Part shown: in pieces, positions 47,764 through 55,124 of the stretch
Layout: each line of letters opens with the position of its first letter
How positions within the stretch are numbered: position 1 is the stretch's first letter
NCBI GenBank assembly: GCA_017744365.1
Contig: JAGIBL010000007.1
Span: 100,363-164,362 of the forward strand
Length of the DNA stretch: 64,000 nucleotides
Direction of reading: 5' to 3'
Source of the DNA: Nocardioidaceae bacterium
Lineage (GTDB): Bacteria > Actinomycetota > Actinomycetes > Propionibacteriales > Nocardioidaceae
Position numbers and translations under genes: made by a program
The notes under the pieces: generated by a model
Databases searched by the model: none
What the model was told of the DNA's origin: nothing
Seen by the model: only the letters and a program-made list of their open reading frames with translations

Positions 47764-48133
47764 GGGGCTGATTGGTTTCGACTGGGGACGCTAGTCCCAG
47801 GAGAAGCGGGTCGAGAAGCCAGCGTCATCTCGTAAACGTTCGCTGGAAACCCATAACTGCCAACGCTAAGCGCAGTTCCTTCGCTCTCGCCGCCTGAGCG
47901 GTGATCGAAGCGTCAGACCGGGCATCCGTCTCCGTCCCGGACCCTGGCGTCATCTAGGAGACTTGCTGGTCGACCTCCGTCGGGAGGGTTGACCGGGACT
48001 CAATCCCGACTGAGCCCGTCGGTGCACGTGTCCGTGCAAGCACCGGGGCCGAGAAAAGCGCACACCGCGGACTGCACCCGGAGAAGACCTGGTTCGGCGC
48101 TCGAGGACGCGGGTTCGATTCCCGCCAGCTCCA
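47764..48133 (+). ncRNA. ssrA: Transfer-messenger RNA (tmRNA)
   Basis: Rescues stalled ribosomes and tags the nascent chain for proteolysis. The 5' end GGGGCTGATTGGTTTCGAC is the typical tRNA-like start. The 3' end has a T-arm (GCGGGTTCGATTCCCGC) and the acceptor strand CAGCTCC, which pairs with GGGGCTG. The tag frame runs 47859-47897: resume codon GCC, then NAKRSSFALAA and TGA, so the tag is ANAKRSSFALAA. The genomic sequence after the discriminator A is CAC, so CCA is not encoded and must be added. The 3' end is the attachment site of the following prophage. Confidence 0.95.
48108..48133. other. Prophage attachment site (attL core within ssrA 3' end), putative
   Basis: The integrase gene begins 100 bp past the tmRNA 3' end, and gene content switches abruptly from chromosomal to phage here. 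Phages often integrate in the T-arm/acceptor part of tmRNA, keeping the RNA intact. The second copy (attR) is not in the window, so exact core ends cannot be set. Confidence 0.6.
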
Positions 48134-48145
48134 CACGTAGAATAG

Positions 48146-48186
48146 GCCCGTGACCTGCGGAAATGCAGGTCACGGGCTTTCTGTTT
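48146..48186 (+). terminator. Rho-independent terminator after ssrA
   Basis: A perfect 13-bp stem, GCCCGTGACCTGC (48146-48158) with GCAGGTCACGGGC (48165-48177), has a 6-nt loop and is followed by TTTCTGTTT. It lies past the attachment core, so the prophage may supply the terminator now used by ssrA. Confidence 0.85.
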
Positions 48187-48233
48187 GAACTGACATCAAC
48201 AAGGCGTCAACAGAAATCGGGGAGGATGGGGTC

Positions 48234-49394
48234 ATGGCGAGCATCCGTGAGAACCGCCCGAAGACCGCTGAACCGACCTGGAGCGTGCTCTACAGGCATG
48301 GCAACAAGCAGGCGTCGAAGACCTTCGACAATCCGAGCGACGCCCGAGACCTCAAGGTTCTGATCGACCAATTCGGGGCCGACGAGGCGTTCCGGATGCG
48401 CGCCGAACGCGCAGCGCCTCAGGGCATCACGGTGCGAGATCTCGCCGAACGGTGGCTGGAGTACAAGAAGCGTGACCTGACGCCCCGCGCAGCAGCGGAC
48501 TACCGGCGCGACTACTACAACTGGCTGGATCCGTTCTTCGGGCACAGGGCTGCCGCGTACATCACCGAGGCCGACGTGCAGACCTGGGTCGACCGGGACC
48601 TGAGCCGGCGACTCGGCGCGAAGTCGGTCGGCGACAAGCACGCCATCCTGCACGGGATGTTCAAGTGGGCCAGTGCCCGGACCCGCGGCATCGTGCCTCA
48701 CAACCCGTGCAAGGAGACCGAGCTGCCTAAGAAGGTCAAGACGTCGGTCAAGGGCCTCACGATGGCCGAGTGGCTGGCGCTGCGCGAGGCGTTCTACCAG
48801 GTGAACGAGGACGCCGCCGACCTGGCACTGTTTCTGGCCTCGACCGGCTGGCGCATCGGCGAGGCAACCGCACTCATGGTGCGCAATGTCGAGGACGAGG
48901 GCCGGATGTACGTCGACGTCTCGCACGTGAATCGGAAGGGCTCCGGTGTGGTCGCTGGCGCCAAGTCCGAAGCGGGCTTCCGTCGCATCGACGTGAGTGC
49001 CGAGTGCGCCCGCATGCTCCGGCGTCGACTCATCGGTCTCGGTCCGAACGACTACGTGTTCACCAACTCGGCATCACCGACCGGACTCTGGGAGCCTTCC
49101 ACCTTCCGGCGTCGCTACTGGGCCAAGGCCGTCAGGCTGGCCGGGCTCGGGGACCGGAAGCCGACGCCTCACTGGCTTCGTCATACCCACGTGATGCTCT
49201 GCCACACGGCCGGGATGAGCCTGCCCGAGATTCAGCGACGCATCGGACACGAGCACATCTCCACGACCATCGACGTCTACGGCAGGAAGCTGGGGGAGGC
49301 GGCACCGGAGGTCATGGACCGCCTCGATGACCTGCTCTCGGGGCACGGGCGGCAGGTTGTCGCCGGGTCGGTCATCGCGCCCGAGCTGGAGTAG
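48234..49394 (+). CDS. int: Tyrosine-recombinase phage integrase
   Basis: 386-aa integrase. An arm-binding N-terminal domain (about 1-65) and a SAM-like core-binding domain (about 66-165) precede the catalytic domain. Active-site residues are Arg207 (in GWRIGEA), His313 and Arg316 (in HWLRHTH), a His in GHEHIST (about 339) and Tyr349 (in DVYGRK). It catalyses insertion and excision at the ssrA 3' end. No excisionase or repressor gene is adjacent; those must lie at the other prophage end or be absent. Confidence 0.95.
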   Translation: MASIRENRPKTAEPTWSVLYRHGNKQASKTFDNPSDARDLKVLIDQFGADEAFRMRAERAAPQGITVRDLAERWLEYKKRDLTPRAAADYRRDYYNWLDPFFGHRAAAYITEADVQTWVDRDLSRRLGAKSVGDKHAILHGMFKWASARTRGIVPHNPCKETELPKKVKTSVKGLTMAEWLALREAFYQVNEDAADLALFLASTGWRIGEATALMVRNVEDEGRMYVDVSHVNRKGSGVVAGAKSEAGFRRIDVSAECARMLRRRLIGLGPNDYVFTNSASPTGLWEPSTFRRRYWAKAVRLAGLGDRKPTPHWLRHTHVMLCHTAGMSLPEIQRRIGHEHISTTIDVYGRKLGEAAPEVMDRLDDLLSGHGRQVVAGSVIAPELE

Positions 49395-49403
49395 TACGCG
49401 GAA

Positions 49404-49419
49404 TCGAACACATGTTCTA
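49404..49419 (+). promoter_or_regulatory. LexA (SOS) box overlapping a -10 element
   Basis: TCGAACACATGTTCTA matches the actinobacterial LexA consensus TCGAAC-N4-GTTCGA at 11 of 12 fixed positions. A -10-like TCTACT (49416-49421) overlaps its right half and sits 6 nt before the ATG at 49428, so bound LexA would block this promoter. Confidence 0.6.
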
Positions 49420-49427
49420 CTACCCCC

Positions 49428-49664
49428 ATGCCCACCCGTCACGTCTGGCTCCTGCCTCCCCTCGGCGTGGGCGAACCGCGGCAGGGCTTCGTGCTGGAGT
49501 GGCGCAAGGTCGAGCAGCGCACGGGCCCGCCGCAGTGGCAGGCGCGGGTGCTGTTCGTGCGCGGTGAGCAGGTGGTGGTCGAGTGGTGGTACGCGGTCTA
49601 CCTGGTGCCGGTGGTGTCGGAGGGGCCGGGAATGACAGAACGCCCCGCCGCCACCCGAAGGTGA
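49428..49664 (+). CDS. Small prophage protein behind a putative SOS box
   Basis: 78-aa protein of unknown function. The body is beta-rich with aromatic residues (FVLEWRKVEQ, VVVEWWYAVYLVPVV) and the tail is basic (TERPAATRR). There is no signal peptide or membrane helix. The start is supported by a -10 hexamer 6 nt upstream, making a leaderless, LexA-controlled transcript likely. Its 3' end lies in the hairpin that ends the late operon from the other side. It could be an early or induction function, but nothing in the sequence names one. Confidence 0.6.
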   Translation: MPTRHVWLLPPLGVGEPRQGFVLEWRKVEQRTGPPQWQARVLFVRGEQVVVEWWYAVYLVPVVSEGPGMTERPAATRR

Positions 49665-49673
49665 CGACGGGGC
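49642..49673 (-). terminator. UUCG-capped terminator of the prophage late operon
   Basis: On the minus strand a 14-bp stem (with two G-U pairs) is closed by a TTCG loop in the C(UUCG)G context, the very stable tetraloop. Arms are 49660-49673 and 49642-49655. It lies 17 nt past the last late gene and within the 3' end of the convergent small gene. Confidence 0.75.
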
Positions 49674-49689
49674 AGGTGTCGAGCTGGTG

Positions 49690-49896
49690 TCAGCGGCGGC
49701 GCAGGATGTGCACCGGGAACCACGTGACGAACCCGGCCCACGAGGCGAGGAACGCGCATCGACCGACCGCGGTGTCGGTGTGGTAGATCAGCCTCGTGCA
49801 CTCACTGAGCGTTGAGCCGTCGTGACGGCGATCAAGAGCGGCGTCGATGACGACCAGCGTGCCGATGCCTGCGACCCAGACGGCGGCCTTGTGCAC
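49690..49896 (-). CDS. Small phage membrane protein, last gene of the lysis module
   Basis: 68-aa protein from GTG 49896: MHKAAVWVAGIGTLVVIDAA is a membrane helix, followed by a hydrophilic loop with DRRHDGSTLSECTRLIYH, then a second helix (about 48-64) and a basic end HILRRR. The GTG lies 2 nt beyond the stop of the upstream holin-like gene. Two helices and position after the endolysin fit a holin partner or accessory lysis protein. A longer upstream frame exists but overlaps other genes and lacks support. Confidence 0.6.
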   Translation of the reverse strand: MHKAAVWVAGIGTLVVIDAALDRRHDGSTLSECTRLIYHTDTAVGRCAFLASWAGFVTWFPVHILRRR

Positions 49897-49898
49897 GG

Positions 49899-50093
49899 TC
49901 AGTCCTGCGGCTTCACCGGCTGCACGCGCGCCCGCACGACGAGCGCGAGAACAGCGGCGCTCACGGCGAGGATGGCACCGGTCTGCTTGGCCGACAGTTC
50001 GACGCCGAACGCGATGAGCAGGGCGAGCAGCGCCTGAACCAGCCCGGTAACCACGGCCGGCTCCCGGCGGATCAGGGCCAGGAGCGCGCTCAC
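49899..50093 (-). CDS. Putative holin
   Basis: 64-aa protein with two hydrophobic segments (about 12-30 and 40-54) and a polar C-terminus with VRARVQPVKPQD. The GTG at 50093 overlaps the endolysin stop (GTGA). Size, two helices and position directly behind the endolysin gene fit a small phage holin, which opens the membrane for the lysin. There is no family-level recognition, so the call rests on context. Confidence 0.6.
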   Translation of the reverse strand: MSALLALIRREPAVVTGLVQALLALLIAFGVELSAKQTGAILAVSAAVLALVVRARVQPVKPQD

Positions 50094-50707
50094 TTCGCGG
50101 CCTCCCGCTCGATGCTGGTGAGCATGCCGGACGCCTTGCGCTTGCCGCTGGTGGCGGTGCTGGAGTCGATGGGCGTACCCCAGAAGATGTCACGCAGCTC
50201 CTGGCGGACGCCGGGGTCCTTGAGCATCTCGACGAACTGTGCGGGTGTCATGTTGTCCTCCTCGTAGTCGAACGGCTCGATGGGGTTGGGTCGCCAGGGG
50301 TCGGGGTCGGGTGCGTTGTCGGCGAGTCCGTTGCGCCCGCCTCGGTAGTCGGAGACTTGTGCGGCAGCGGCAACAGAGAGGGTCAGGTTGCCGATCTGCA
50401 CCGCGTGGACGTGGGCTCCCCAGATGCGCTTTCCGTTGCGGGTCAGCTCGGGGCGGTACCAGGCGGCGAATCCGCGGCGGCGGAGGGCGCGGGCTGTGTC
50501 GAGGCCGAAGAGGTCGTCACACCAGCAGTCGACCGCACCGCCGCCAGCATGAGTCCCAGCGGACTCGCTGACGCTGGTGTTGAACGAGCCCTGGTAGATC
50601 GTCAGCGTGCGCCCGATGTCAGCCTCGACAGCTTCGAGAGCGGCGACGGTGTAGCGGTCGAAGGTGTGGCCGCGCCAGGTGATGCGCGCGTAGCGGTCGT
50701 CAGCCAT
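50090..50707 (-). CDS. Phage endolysin, M15-like peptidase
   Basis: 205-aa protein resembling the M15-type D-Ala-D-Ala carboxypeptidase/endopeptidase domain of actinophage lysins. Zinc ligands are suggested by THAGGGAVD (His and Asp, about 52-60) and by HVHAV near residue 100, spaced as in the VanY/M15 fold. A C-terminal stretch after residue 150 is unrelated to known cell-wall-binding motifs I recognise. It overlaps the GDPD-like gene by 8 nt and the holin by 4 nt, forming a lysis cassette. Confidence 0.8.
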   Translation of the reverse strand: MADDRYARITWRGHTFDRYTVAALEAVEADIGRTLTIYQGSFNTSVSESAGTHAGGGAVDCWCDDLFGLDTARALRRRGFAAWYRPELTRNGKRIWGAHVHAVQIGNLTLSVAAAAQVSDYRGGRNGLADNAPDPDPWRPNPIEPFDYEEDNMTPAQFVEMLKDPGVRQELRDIFWGTPIDSSTATSGKRKASGMLTSIEREAAK

Positions 50708-51215
50708 GTCGAATCACCCATGCGTCCTTCACGCCAGCCTCCTTGGCCGCCTTCATCGACTCCGCTCCGCCCAGCTCGGGCAGTGCATAGGCCGCGATCC
50801 GTGCCTTGGCCACGCGCTGCATGACCCGGATGCGCTGCCAGGTCGCGACCGTCCGGAAGCGCGGGTCACTCTTGGGCTCCAGCACGGCCTCGATGTCCAG
50901 GCGCGCGCACTCGGCGAGCAGCGTCTCTAGCCGCTGGATTCGGTAGCCGCCGTCTTTGGTGCGTAGTCGGCGCACGCGTCGCCACTTCATGTCGGCCACC
51001 CGGGCCTTGCGCGCGAGGGGCAGCAGGGGGTCTCGGAAGCCGTCTCGGAGCATCGGCTGGCCCCAGTGAGTGCCGACGATCACGCCGTCCTTGGTCATCT
51101 GCATGTCCAGATCGATCGAGGTGTAGCCCTCGGCAGCGGCCTTGCGGATGCCGCGCAGGCTGTTCTCCTGGTGGTACGGGGTGCCGTGCGGTACGTGGTA
51201 GATGCGGCGGGTCAT
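50700..51215 (-). CDS. Phage-encoded glycerophosphodiester phosphodiesterase-like protein
   Basis: 171-aa TIM-barrel-like protein with GDPD signatures: HGTPYHQENSLRGIRKAAAE (His and Glu-Asn), IDLDMQMTKDGVIVGTHW (metal and catalytic His region) and EPKSD near residue 113. Two changes from the usual pattern are visible: HRG is HGT, and the metal-binding E-x-D is D-L-D. In a phage lysis cassette the likely substrate is a glycerophosphate polymer such as teichoic acid, but this is inference. Confidence 0.75.
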   Translation of the reverse strand: MTRRIYHVPHGTPYHQENSLRGIRKAAAEGYTSIDLDMQMTKDGVIVGTHWGQPMLRDGFRDPLLPLARKARVADMKWRRVRRLRTKDGGYRIQRLETLLAECARLDIEAVLEPKSDPRFRTVATWQRIRVMQRVAKARIAAYALPELGGAESMKAAKEAGVKDAWVIRHG

Positions 51216-51224
51216 GGGCGCTCC

Positions 51225-51611
51225 TCAGTGGGGCAGGTCGAGCGAGGTGAACGCGTCCTCGATGTCCGAGGGCAGGGGCGGAGCTTCGACACCTTGAGTG
51301 GCCAGGGATTCGCGGAGGCGCAGCACTTGGCGCAGGAGCGAGCGGGCGATGGCGCGGTAGCGGTCGACCTCGGCAAGCGCTGCTGCGAGGCGGTCGCGCA
51401 GACCGCTGTTCTCGTCCTCGACCGCTGTCACGCGTTCCTCTAGCGCTGTGATCCGGCCCTCGTACTGGTCGGCGAGCTTCTCCCACCGCTGGTCGACGGT
51501 GAGCGCCGCCTCGGCCTCCTCCTTGCCGTGGTTCCGCAACCAAGCGACGCCCTCGCGTAGACCGAGAACGACCGGGCCGGATAGCAGCGCGATCCAGAGA
51601 GCGTCAGACAT
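51225..51611 (-). CDS. Phage protein with membrane helix and coiled coil
   Basis: 128-aa protein starting MSDALWIALLSGPVVLGLREG, a short hydrophobic N-terminal helix, followed by a long coiled coil (about 35-105, LEERVTAVEDENSGLRDRLA). It resembles the small membrane-linked coiled-coil proteins (DUF2746-like) found beside actinophage lysis genes. The ATG at 51611 opens just 65 nt from the divergent acyltransferase gene. Function is unknown; a role in lysis timing is possible. Confidence 0.65.
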   Translation of the reverse strand: MSDALWIALLSGPVVLGLREGVAWLRNHGKEEAEAALTVDQRWEKLADQYEGRITALEERVTAVEDENSGLRDRLAAALAEVDRYRAIARSLLRQVLRLRESLATQGVEAPPLPSDIEDAFTSLDLPH

Positions 51612-51676
51612 GCGGCGTCCCTTCGATTACCTGATTCGGGATGTATCTGGCGGCCCGGTGGTGCACTCTTGTAGGC

Positions 51677-52738
51677 ATGAATTCCCGGGAGGGCTGGCAG
51701 CTCGGGCACCGGCCTACGTTGGATGGAGTGCGCGGCGTCGCGATCCTGCTCGTGCTCTTTGGTCACGGCTTCCAGAACTACAAGGTCGGACCTGCCGCAG
51801 CCGCGGGCGTCACGCTGTTCTTCGTCCTGTCCGGCTACCTGATCACCGGCATCCTGCTCGACCGGCCGTCGCTGCGGACCTTCTATGCGCGCCGACTGAC
51901 CCGACTTGCGCCGCCGCTGTTCGTGATGGTGCTGGTGGTCCTCATCGTTGGCGGGATCTCCTGGACACACGCCATCGGTGCTCTCACCTGGACGCAGAAT
52001 TACACCGAGTACCACATCGACACGTGGCCCTTCGGTGTCACGTGGTCGCTCGGCGTAGAGGAGCAGTTCTACCTACTGTGGCCGCTCTTCTTGCTCGCTG
52101 TCCCACGGAGGCATCTATCGCGATCCCTCGTCATCCTGTTCGCCGCTCTCATGGCATGGCGGATGTGGCGGGCATTCGGTGGAGACCTGATCCAGTCATA
52201 CACGTCCGTCGAATGTGCGGGAACCGCGATGGTTGCAGGTGCCTACGTGCGGGCACGCTCGGTGCAACTATCTGCTGGGGCCGGATCCATGGGCATCTAC
52301 GTCCTCGTGTGCCTGATAGGCGCAACGTGTGCGATCGGGAGCGTCGCATGGTTGGCGTTGCCGATCTTCGCCACCGTTCCATGCGCCATGCTCGTCGCGT
52401 CGCACGAAAGCCTGTCGCGCTGGCTGGCCCGTCCATGGTTGGTGTGGTGTGGGATCACGTCGTACTCGATGTATCTCTGGCATGACACGCTGCCGAGCCT
52501 GTTCGATGCCGAGACGCTACCGTGGGGCGTCGCTGTCGGCGCACTCGTCGGAGTGGTCGCCTACTACGCCGTGGAACGTCCAGTCATGCGTTGGCGCTCG
52601 CGGTCACATCGCGTCGAAGTGCGCGTCCGTCCGGGTGTTGGTGAGCTTGGTGGGGTAGTACGCGGCCCACGCCATATCGACAGCACCGGTCTGAAGGATG
52701 TCCGAAGCGCCGGACCAGTACCCGTGAAGGCGGAATGA
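51677..52738 (+). CDS. Acyltransferase-3 family membrane protein, prophage moron
   Basis: 353-aa integral membrane acyltransferase (OafA-like). The start HRPTLDGVRGVAILLVLFGH carries the conserved His and Arg, followed by FFVLSGYLITGILL and FYARRLTRLAPP; about ten helices are visible. The family core ends near VERPVMRWRSR, about residue 315. The last 45 residues are read antisense to the neighbouring tail gene and are probably not functional. It runs against all late genes, the mark of a moron; O-acetylating a host surface glycan would be the expected effect in the lysogen. Confidence 0.85.
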   Translation: MNSREGWQLGHRPTLDGVRGVAILLVLFGHGFQNYKVGPAAAAGVTLFFVLSGYLITGILLDRPSLRTFYARRLTRLAPPLFVMVLVVLIVGGISWTHAIGALTWTQNYTEYHIDTWPFGVTWSLGVEEQFYLLWPLFLLAVPRRHLSRSLVILFAALMAWRMWRAFGGDLIQSYTSVECAGTAMVAGAYVRARSVQLSAGAGSMGIYVLVCLIGATCAIGSVAWLALPIFATVPCAMLVASHESLSRWLARPWLVWCGITSYSMYLWHDTLPSLFDAETLPWGVAVGALVGVVAYYAVERPVMRWRSRSHRVEVRVRPGVGELGGVVRGPRHIDSTGLKDVRSAGPVPVKAE

Positions 52739-53323
52739 CGAACTCGCGAGTGCCGTCGCTGTCGTCTTCGCACCCGTGATCAGAGTGCTCTTGTCGACCC
52801 TCATGGTCATTCCGCCAGTTCCCCACGAACAGATGACGTGATGCCAGACGTTCGTCGACAAAGCCGACGGTGAATCAATCGCCTGCACTGAGCCGTCGTT
52901 GACGCTGAAGGACAGCTTCCCAGTCGTCAGGAGCGCTACGTAGGTGTTCCCGCCGAAAACGCCGCTGCTCGGGCACCACGACTGGAGGATCAAGTTGGCC
53001 GCCGGTGCTGCTGCATACCTGAACCACATCTCGTAGGTCCCGGAACTCGGTCCGGTCTGCGTATACGTGGATCGAAGGAACCCGGCAGATCCACCCCACG
53101 CCGCGGCGTCATTGGGAACCCCATCAGGACCAGTGGCCGTCGAAGCCGGGGCCGTTCCGGATAGGACGGTGAGATGGCGGGCATTGCCCGAGGAGTCGGC
53201 ATACCCAGAGGAGTACGTGGACATCGGAAGAATGATGTCCGGGGTGTCGGACAGGCATGTGGAAAGGTAGGCGGACCCTGTGCCACCGACCACCGCGTGC
53301 GCGGCGATTACTCCGAGGCTCAC
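52604..53323 (-). CDS. Phage tail-tip protein with LamG/concanavalin-like domain
   Basis: 239-aa protein from GTG 53323, which overlaps the upstream stop (GTGA). The C-terminal two thirds show a laminin-G/concanavalin A-like jelly roll: GTYEMWFRYAA, GKLSFSVNDGS and LSTNVWHHVICSWGTGGMTM are typical strands. Such domains bind carbohydrate and suit a receptor-binding or tail-fibre role. Its last 135 nt overlap the antisense acyltransferase gene. The longer frame further upstream is a shadow of the preceding gene. Confidence 0.75.
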   Translation of the reverse strand: MSLGVIAAHAVVGGTGSAYLSTCLSDTPDIILPMSTYSSGYADSSGNARHLTVLSGTAPASTATGPDGVPNDAAAWGGSAGFLRSTYTQTGPSSGTYEMWFRYAAAPAANLILQSWCPSSGVFGGNTYVALLTTGKLSFSVNDGSVQAIDSPSALSTNVWHHVICSWGTGGMTMRVDKSTLITGAKTTATALASSSFRLHGYWSGASDILQTGAVDMAWAAYYPTKLTNTRTDAHFDAM

Positions 53324-53799
53324 GCTGACAGCCGTCCGTAGGCGAGCCAGGTGTCCGTGGCCGTCTTCAGTAGCCCGAAGGTGCCGTACTGGGCCGCGAC
53401 CTTCAGCCCAGGCGTGCCGTTGATGGTGACGCCCGATCCGGGCGTGATGGTCACCTGGCCGGCGCCCAGTTGCGCGCCCTCGATGACCGAACCGACCGGA
53501 TATGCGACCGAGGAGTTCGGGGGCACGGTGAACGCGACTGAGGACGCGTTCGACAGGGTCAGGAACGCGCCAGGGTTGGCGTCGGTCAAAACCCCTGTGT
53601 AGGTAGTGCCGGTCTGTGCATTGATGACCCGCGACAGGGGGACGAGGGTCGCCCAATCAGTCCACGCCGCGCCACTGTTGCGGTGGATCACGTTGTGCGT
53701 GGTGCACATATACAGCGAATAGACCGGCGCCGATCCGACCGGTGGAAGGTTCGCGTGGGTGTCGGGTCCGAGGATGTGATCCTGCCAGCGAGAGGTCAC
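53320..53799 (-). CDS. Phage minor tail protein
   Basis: 159-aa beta-rich protein beginning MTSRWQDHILGPDTHANLPP. Segments such as GAGQVTITPGSGVTINGTPG and KVAAQYGTFGLLKTATDTWL resemble the beta-helical or fibre-like repeats found in actinophage tail-tip proteins. GTG 53799 overlaps the upstream stop (GTGA), so this is one of a chain of coupled minor tail genes. The specific role is unknown. Confidence 0.65.
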   Translation of the reverse strand: MTSRWQDHILGPDTHANLPPVGSAPVYSLYMCTTHNVIHRNSGAAWTDWATLVPLSRVINAQTGTTYTGVLTDANPGAFLTLSNASSVAFTVPPNSSVAYPVGSVIEGAQLGAGQVTITPGSGVTINGTPGLKVAAQYGTFGLLKTATDTWLAYGRLSA

Positions 53800-54074
53800 G
53801 CGGGCACCTCCGAGTACACGAGCTTGTTGTCGGCATCCCAGACCAGATCCGGCACGCCTCCGATGACGGTCGTCAGTGGGAGTAGGCGGGTAGTAATCGC
53901 CGCTGAGACTTGAAGTTCGTGCGTTGCCGGATTCGGCGTCAACGCCACACCGGCACCCGCTGTGAGGCGGTACCACTCGCGGAACCGGACGCCCGACTTC
54001 TGGATCGTGTAGTACCCGTCCGCCGATGCGGAGGAGAGCGGGTCGAGGCCATCGGGTGCGATGCGCGCAGTCAT
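53796..54074 (-). CDS. Small phage minor tail protein
   Basis: 92-aa protein MTARIAPDGLDPLSSASADG continuing with a YYTIQKSGVRFREWYRLTAG segment. No family is recognised. ATG 54074 overlaps the stop of the upstream gene by one base (TGATG), and its stop overlaps the next GTG. Position among minor tail genes is the basis for the call. Confidence 0.6.
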   Translation of the reverse strand: MTARIAPDGLDPLSSASADGYYTIQKSGVRFREWYRLTAGAGVALTPNPATHELQVSAAITTRLLPLTTVIGGVPDLVWDADNKLVYSEVPA

Positions 54075-55114
54075 CAGAGACCCCCTTCGCTCGCTGCTAG
54101 AAGCAGGGTGACGGCATCGACGGACCCGAAGGACCCGCTGAGCGTGAACGATCCAGGGGGAGAGGTCTGCTCGATCGGGTCGATCCAGTGGCCGGTCCAC
54201 ACCGAGTCCAGTGGGTCGTCTGCAATGCCGTCAGTGGAGTACTTCCCGCTGGTGTCGCCCGGGGCGGTTCCCGCAGCCCCGGCGTTGAAGCAGCACAAGG
54301 CGACGATGGTCGCCTGAGCATTAGGGAAGGTCGGAGCAGTTATCGGGTTCGCTCCGACCAGCGCGTAGGCCGACGAAGCGACCGAAACGCCCCGGTAGAC
54401 CGTCAGGGTCGTGGCGGCCCGGTTGAACCCGGCGCCGTCGATGTTCACCGCCAGCGGGGTCATCGAACCGTCCGCGTACCCCCAAGCGACGAGCTGGAAC
54501 GGCCGCCCCTGCTGCTGCCCGACGATCCGTGGGTCGCTCGTGCTCGCACTCGACCACGCGGCAGCGGTGAGCACCATCAGGTCGCCGGCCTGCGTTCCCG
54601 CTGGGATCGCGACACTCGTGGTGGTGCGGATGACGGACGTGACGCCGATGAACTCGGGCACAACCTGGCCGGGCTCGTCGTAGATGTACCGGTACTGGGC
54701 GGAGAACGCGTCGTTGACCTCGATGAGGTGCCCGGGGTCGGAGATGATGATGACCTGAGCCTCCTCATCGACCACGAAGTGCTCGTTCGGCCACGCGATG
54801 CCCGCAGTGCCGAGCCCACGCGGATGCCAGCGCAGGAACACCGACTCCTCATCGGGCACGTGCGAGAGCCGGAATGACTGGGCGCCCGCAACGGTCACGG
54901 TCAGCCGGTCGCCCCATTCCCATTGCCACTGGTAGGCACCATCCGCGCCGCCCCCGTCATCGCTGCCAACCAGGAGCGACCCGTCACGAACCGGCTGCGG
55001 TGTCGCGAACCGGCCATCGAGATAGCCCGGGTCGAGGCTGCGGAGATAGGACTGCTGGTGGCGGATGACGGCCAGGGCATCAGGGGTGTCGCGACGGGAC
55101 GGCTGCTGCGGCAT
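54074..55114 (-). CDS. Phage minor tail protein
   Basis: 346-aa protein from ATG 55114, which has AAGGAGA at good spacing. Blocks include PDALAVIRHQQSYLRSLDPG near the start and a C-terminal domain (about 170-346) with GDLMVLTAAAWSSAS and FQLVAWGYADGSMTPL. The latter resembles the beta-sandwich repeats seen in actinophage minor tail proteins. The N-terminal half probably attaches to the tail tip. A much longer upstream frame is the shadow of the neighbouring tail gene. Confidence 0.7.
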   Translation of the reverse strand: MPQQPSRRDTPDALAVIRHQQSYLRSLDPGYLDGRFATPQPVRDGSLLVGSDDGGGADGAYQWQWEWGDRLTVTVAGAQSFRLSHVPDEESVFLRWHPRGLGTAGIAWPNEHFVVDEEAQVIIISDPGHLIEVNDAFSAQYRYIYDEPGQVVPEFIGVTSVIRTTTSVAIPAGTQAGDLMVLTAAAWSSASTSDPRIVGQQQGRPFQLVAWGYADGSMTPLAVNIDGAGFNRAATTLTVYRGVSVASSAYALVGANPITAPTFPNAQATIVALCCFNAGAAGTAPGDTSGKYSTDGIADDPLDSVWTGHWIDPIEQTSPPGSFTLSGSFGSVDAVTLLLAASEGGL

Positions 55115-55124
55115 CGGCTCTCCT

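Noticed and set aside
48100..48133. 3' half of a tRNA gene next to the integrase
   Set aside because: It is the T-arm and acceptor strand of ssrA, which is complete from 47764.
49690..50193. 167-codon minus-strand frame
   Set aside because: Its first 99 codons overlap the holin and endolysin genes in another frame with Arg/Pro-rich shadow sequence; only the part from GTG 49896 is kept.
52604..53656. 350-codon version of the LamG-like tail gene starting upstream
   Set aside because: The N-terminal third overlaps the preceding tail gene in another frame and has shadow-like composition; the GTG at 53323 overlaps the upstream stop and fits the operon pattern.
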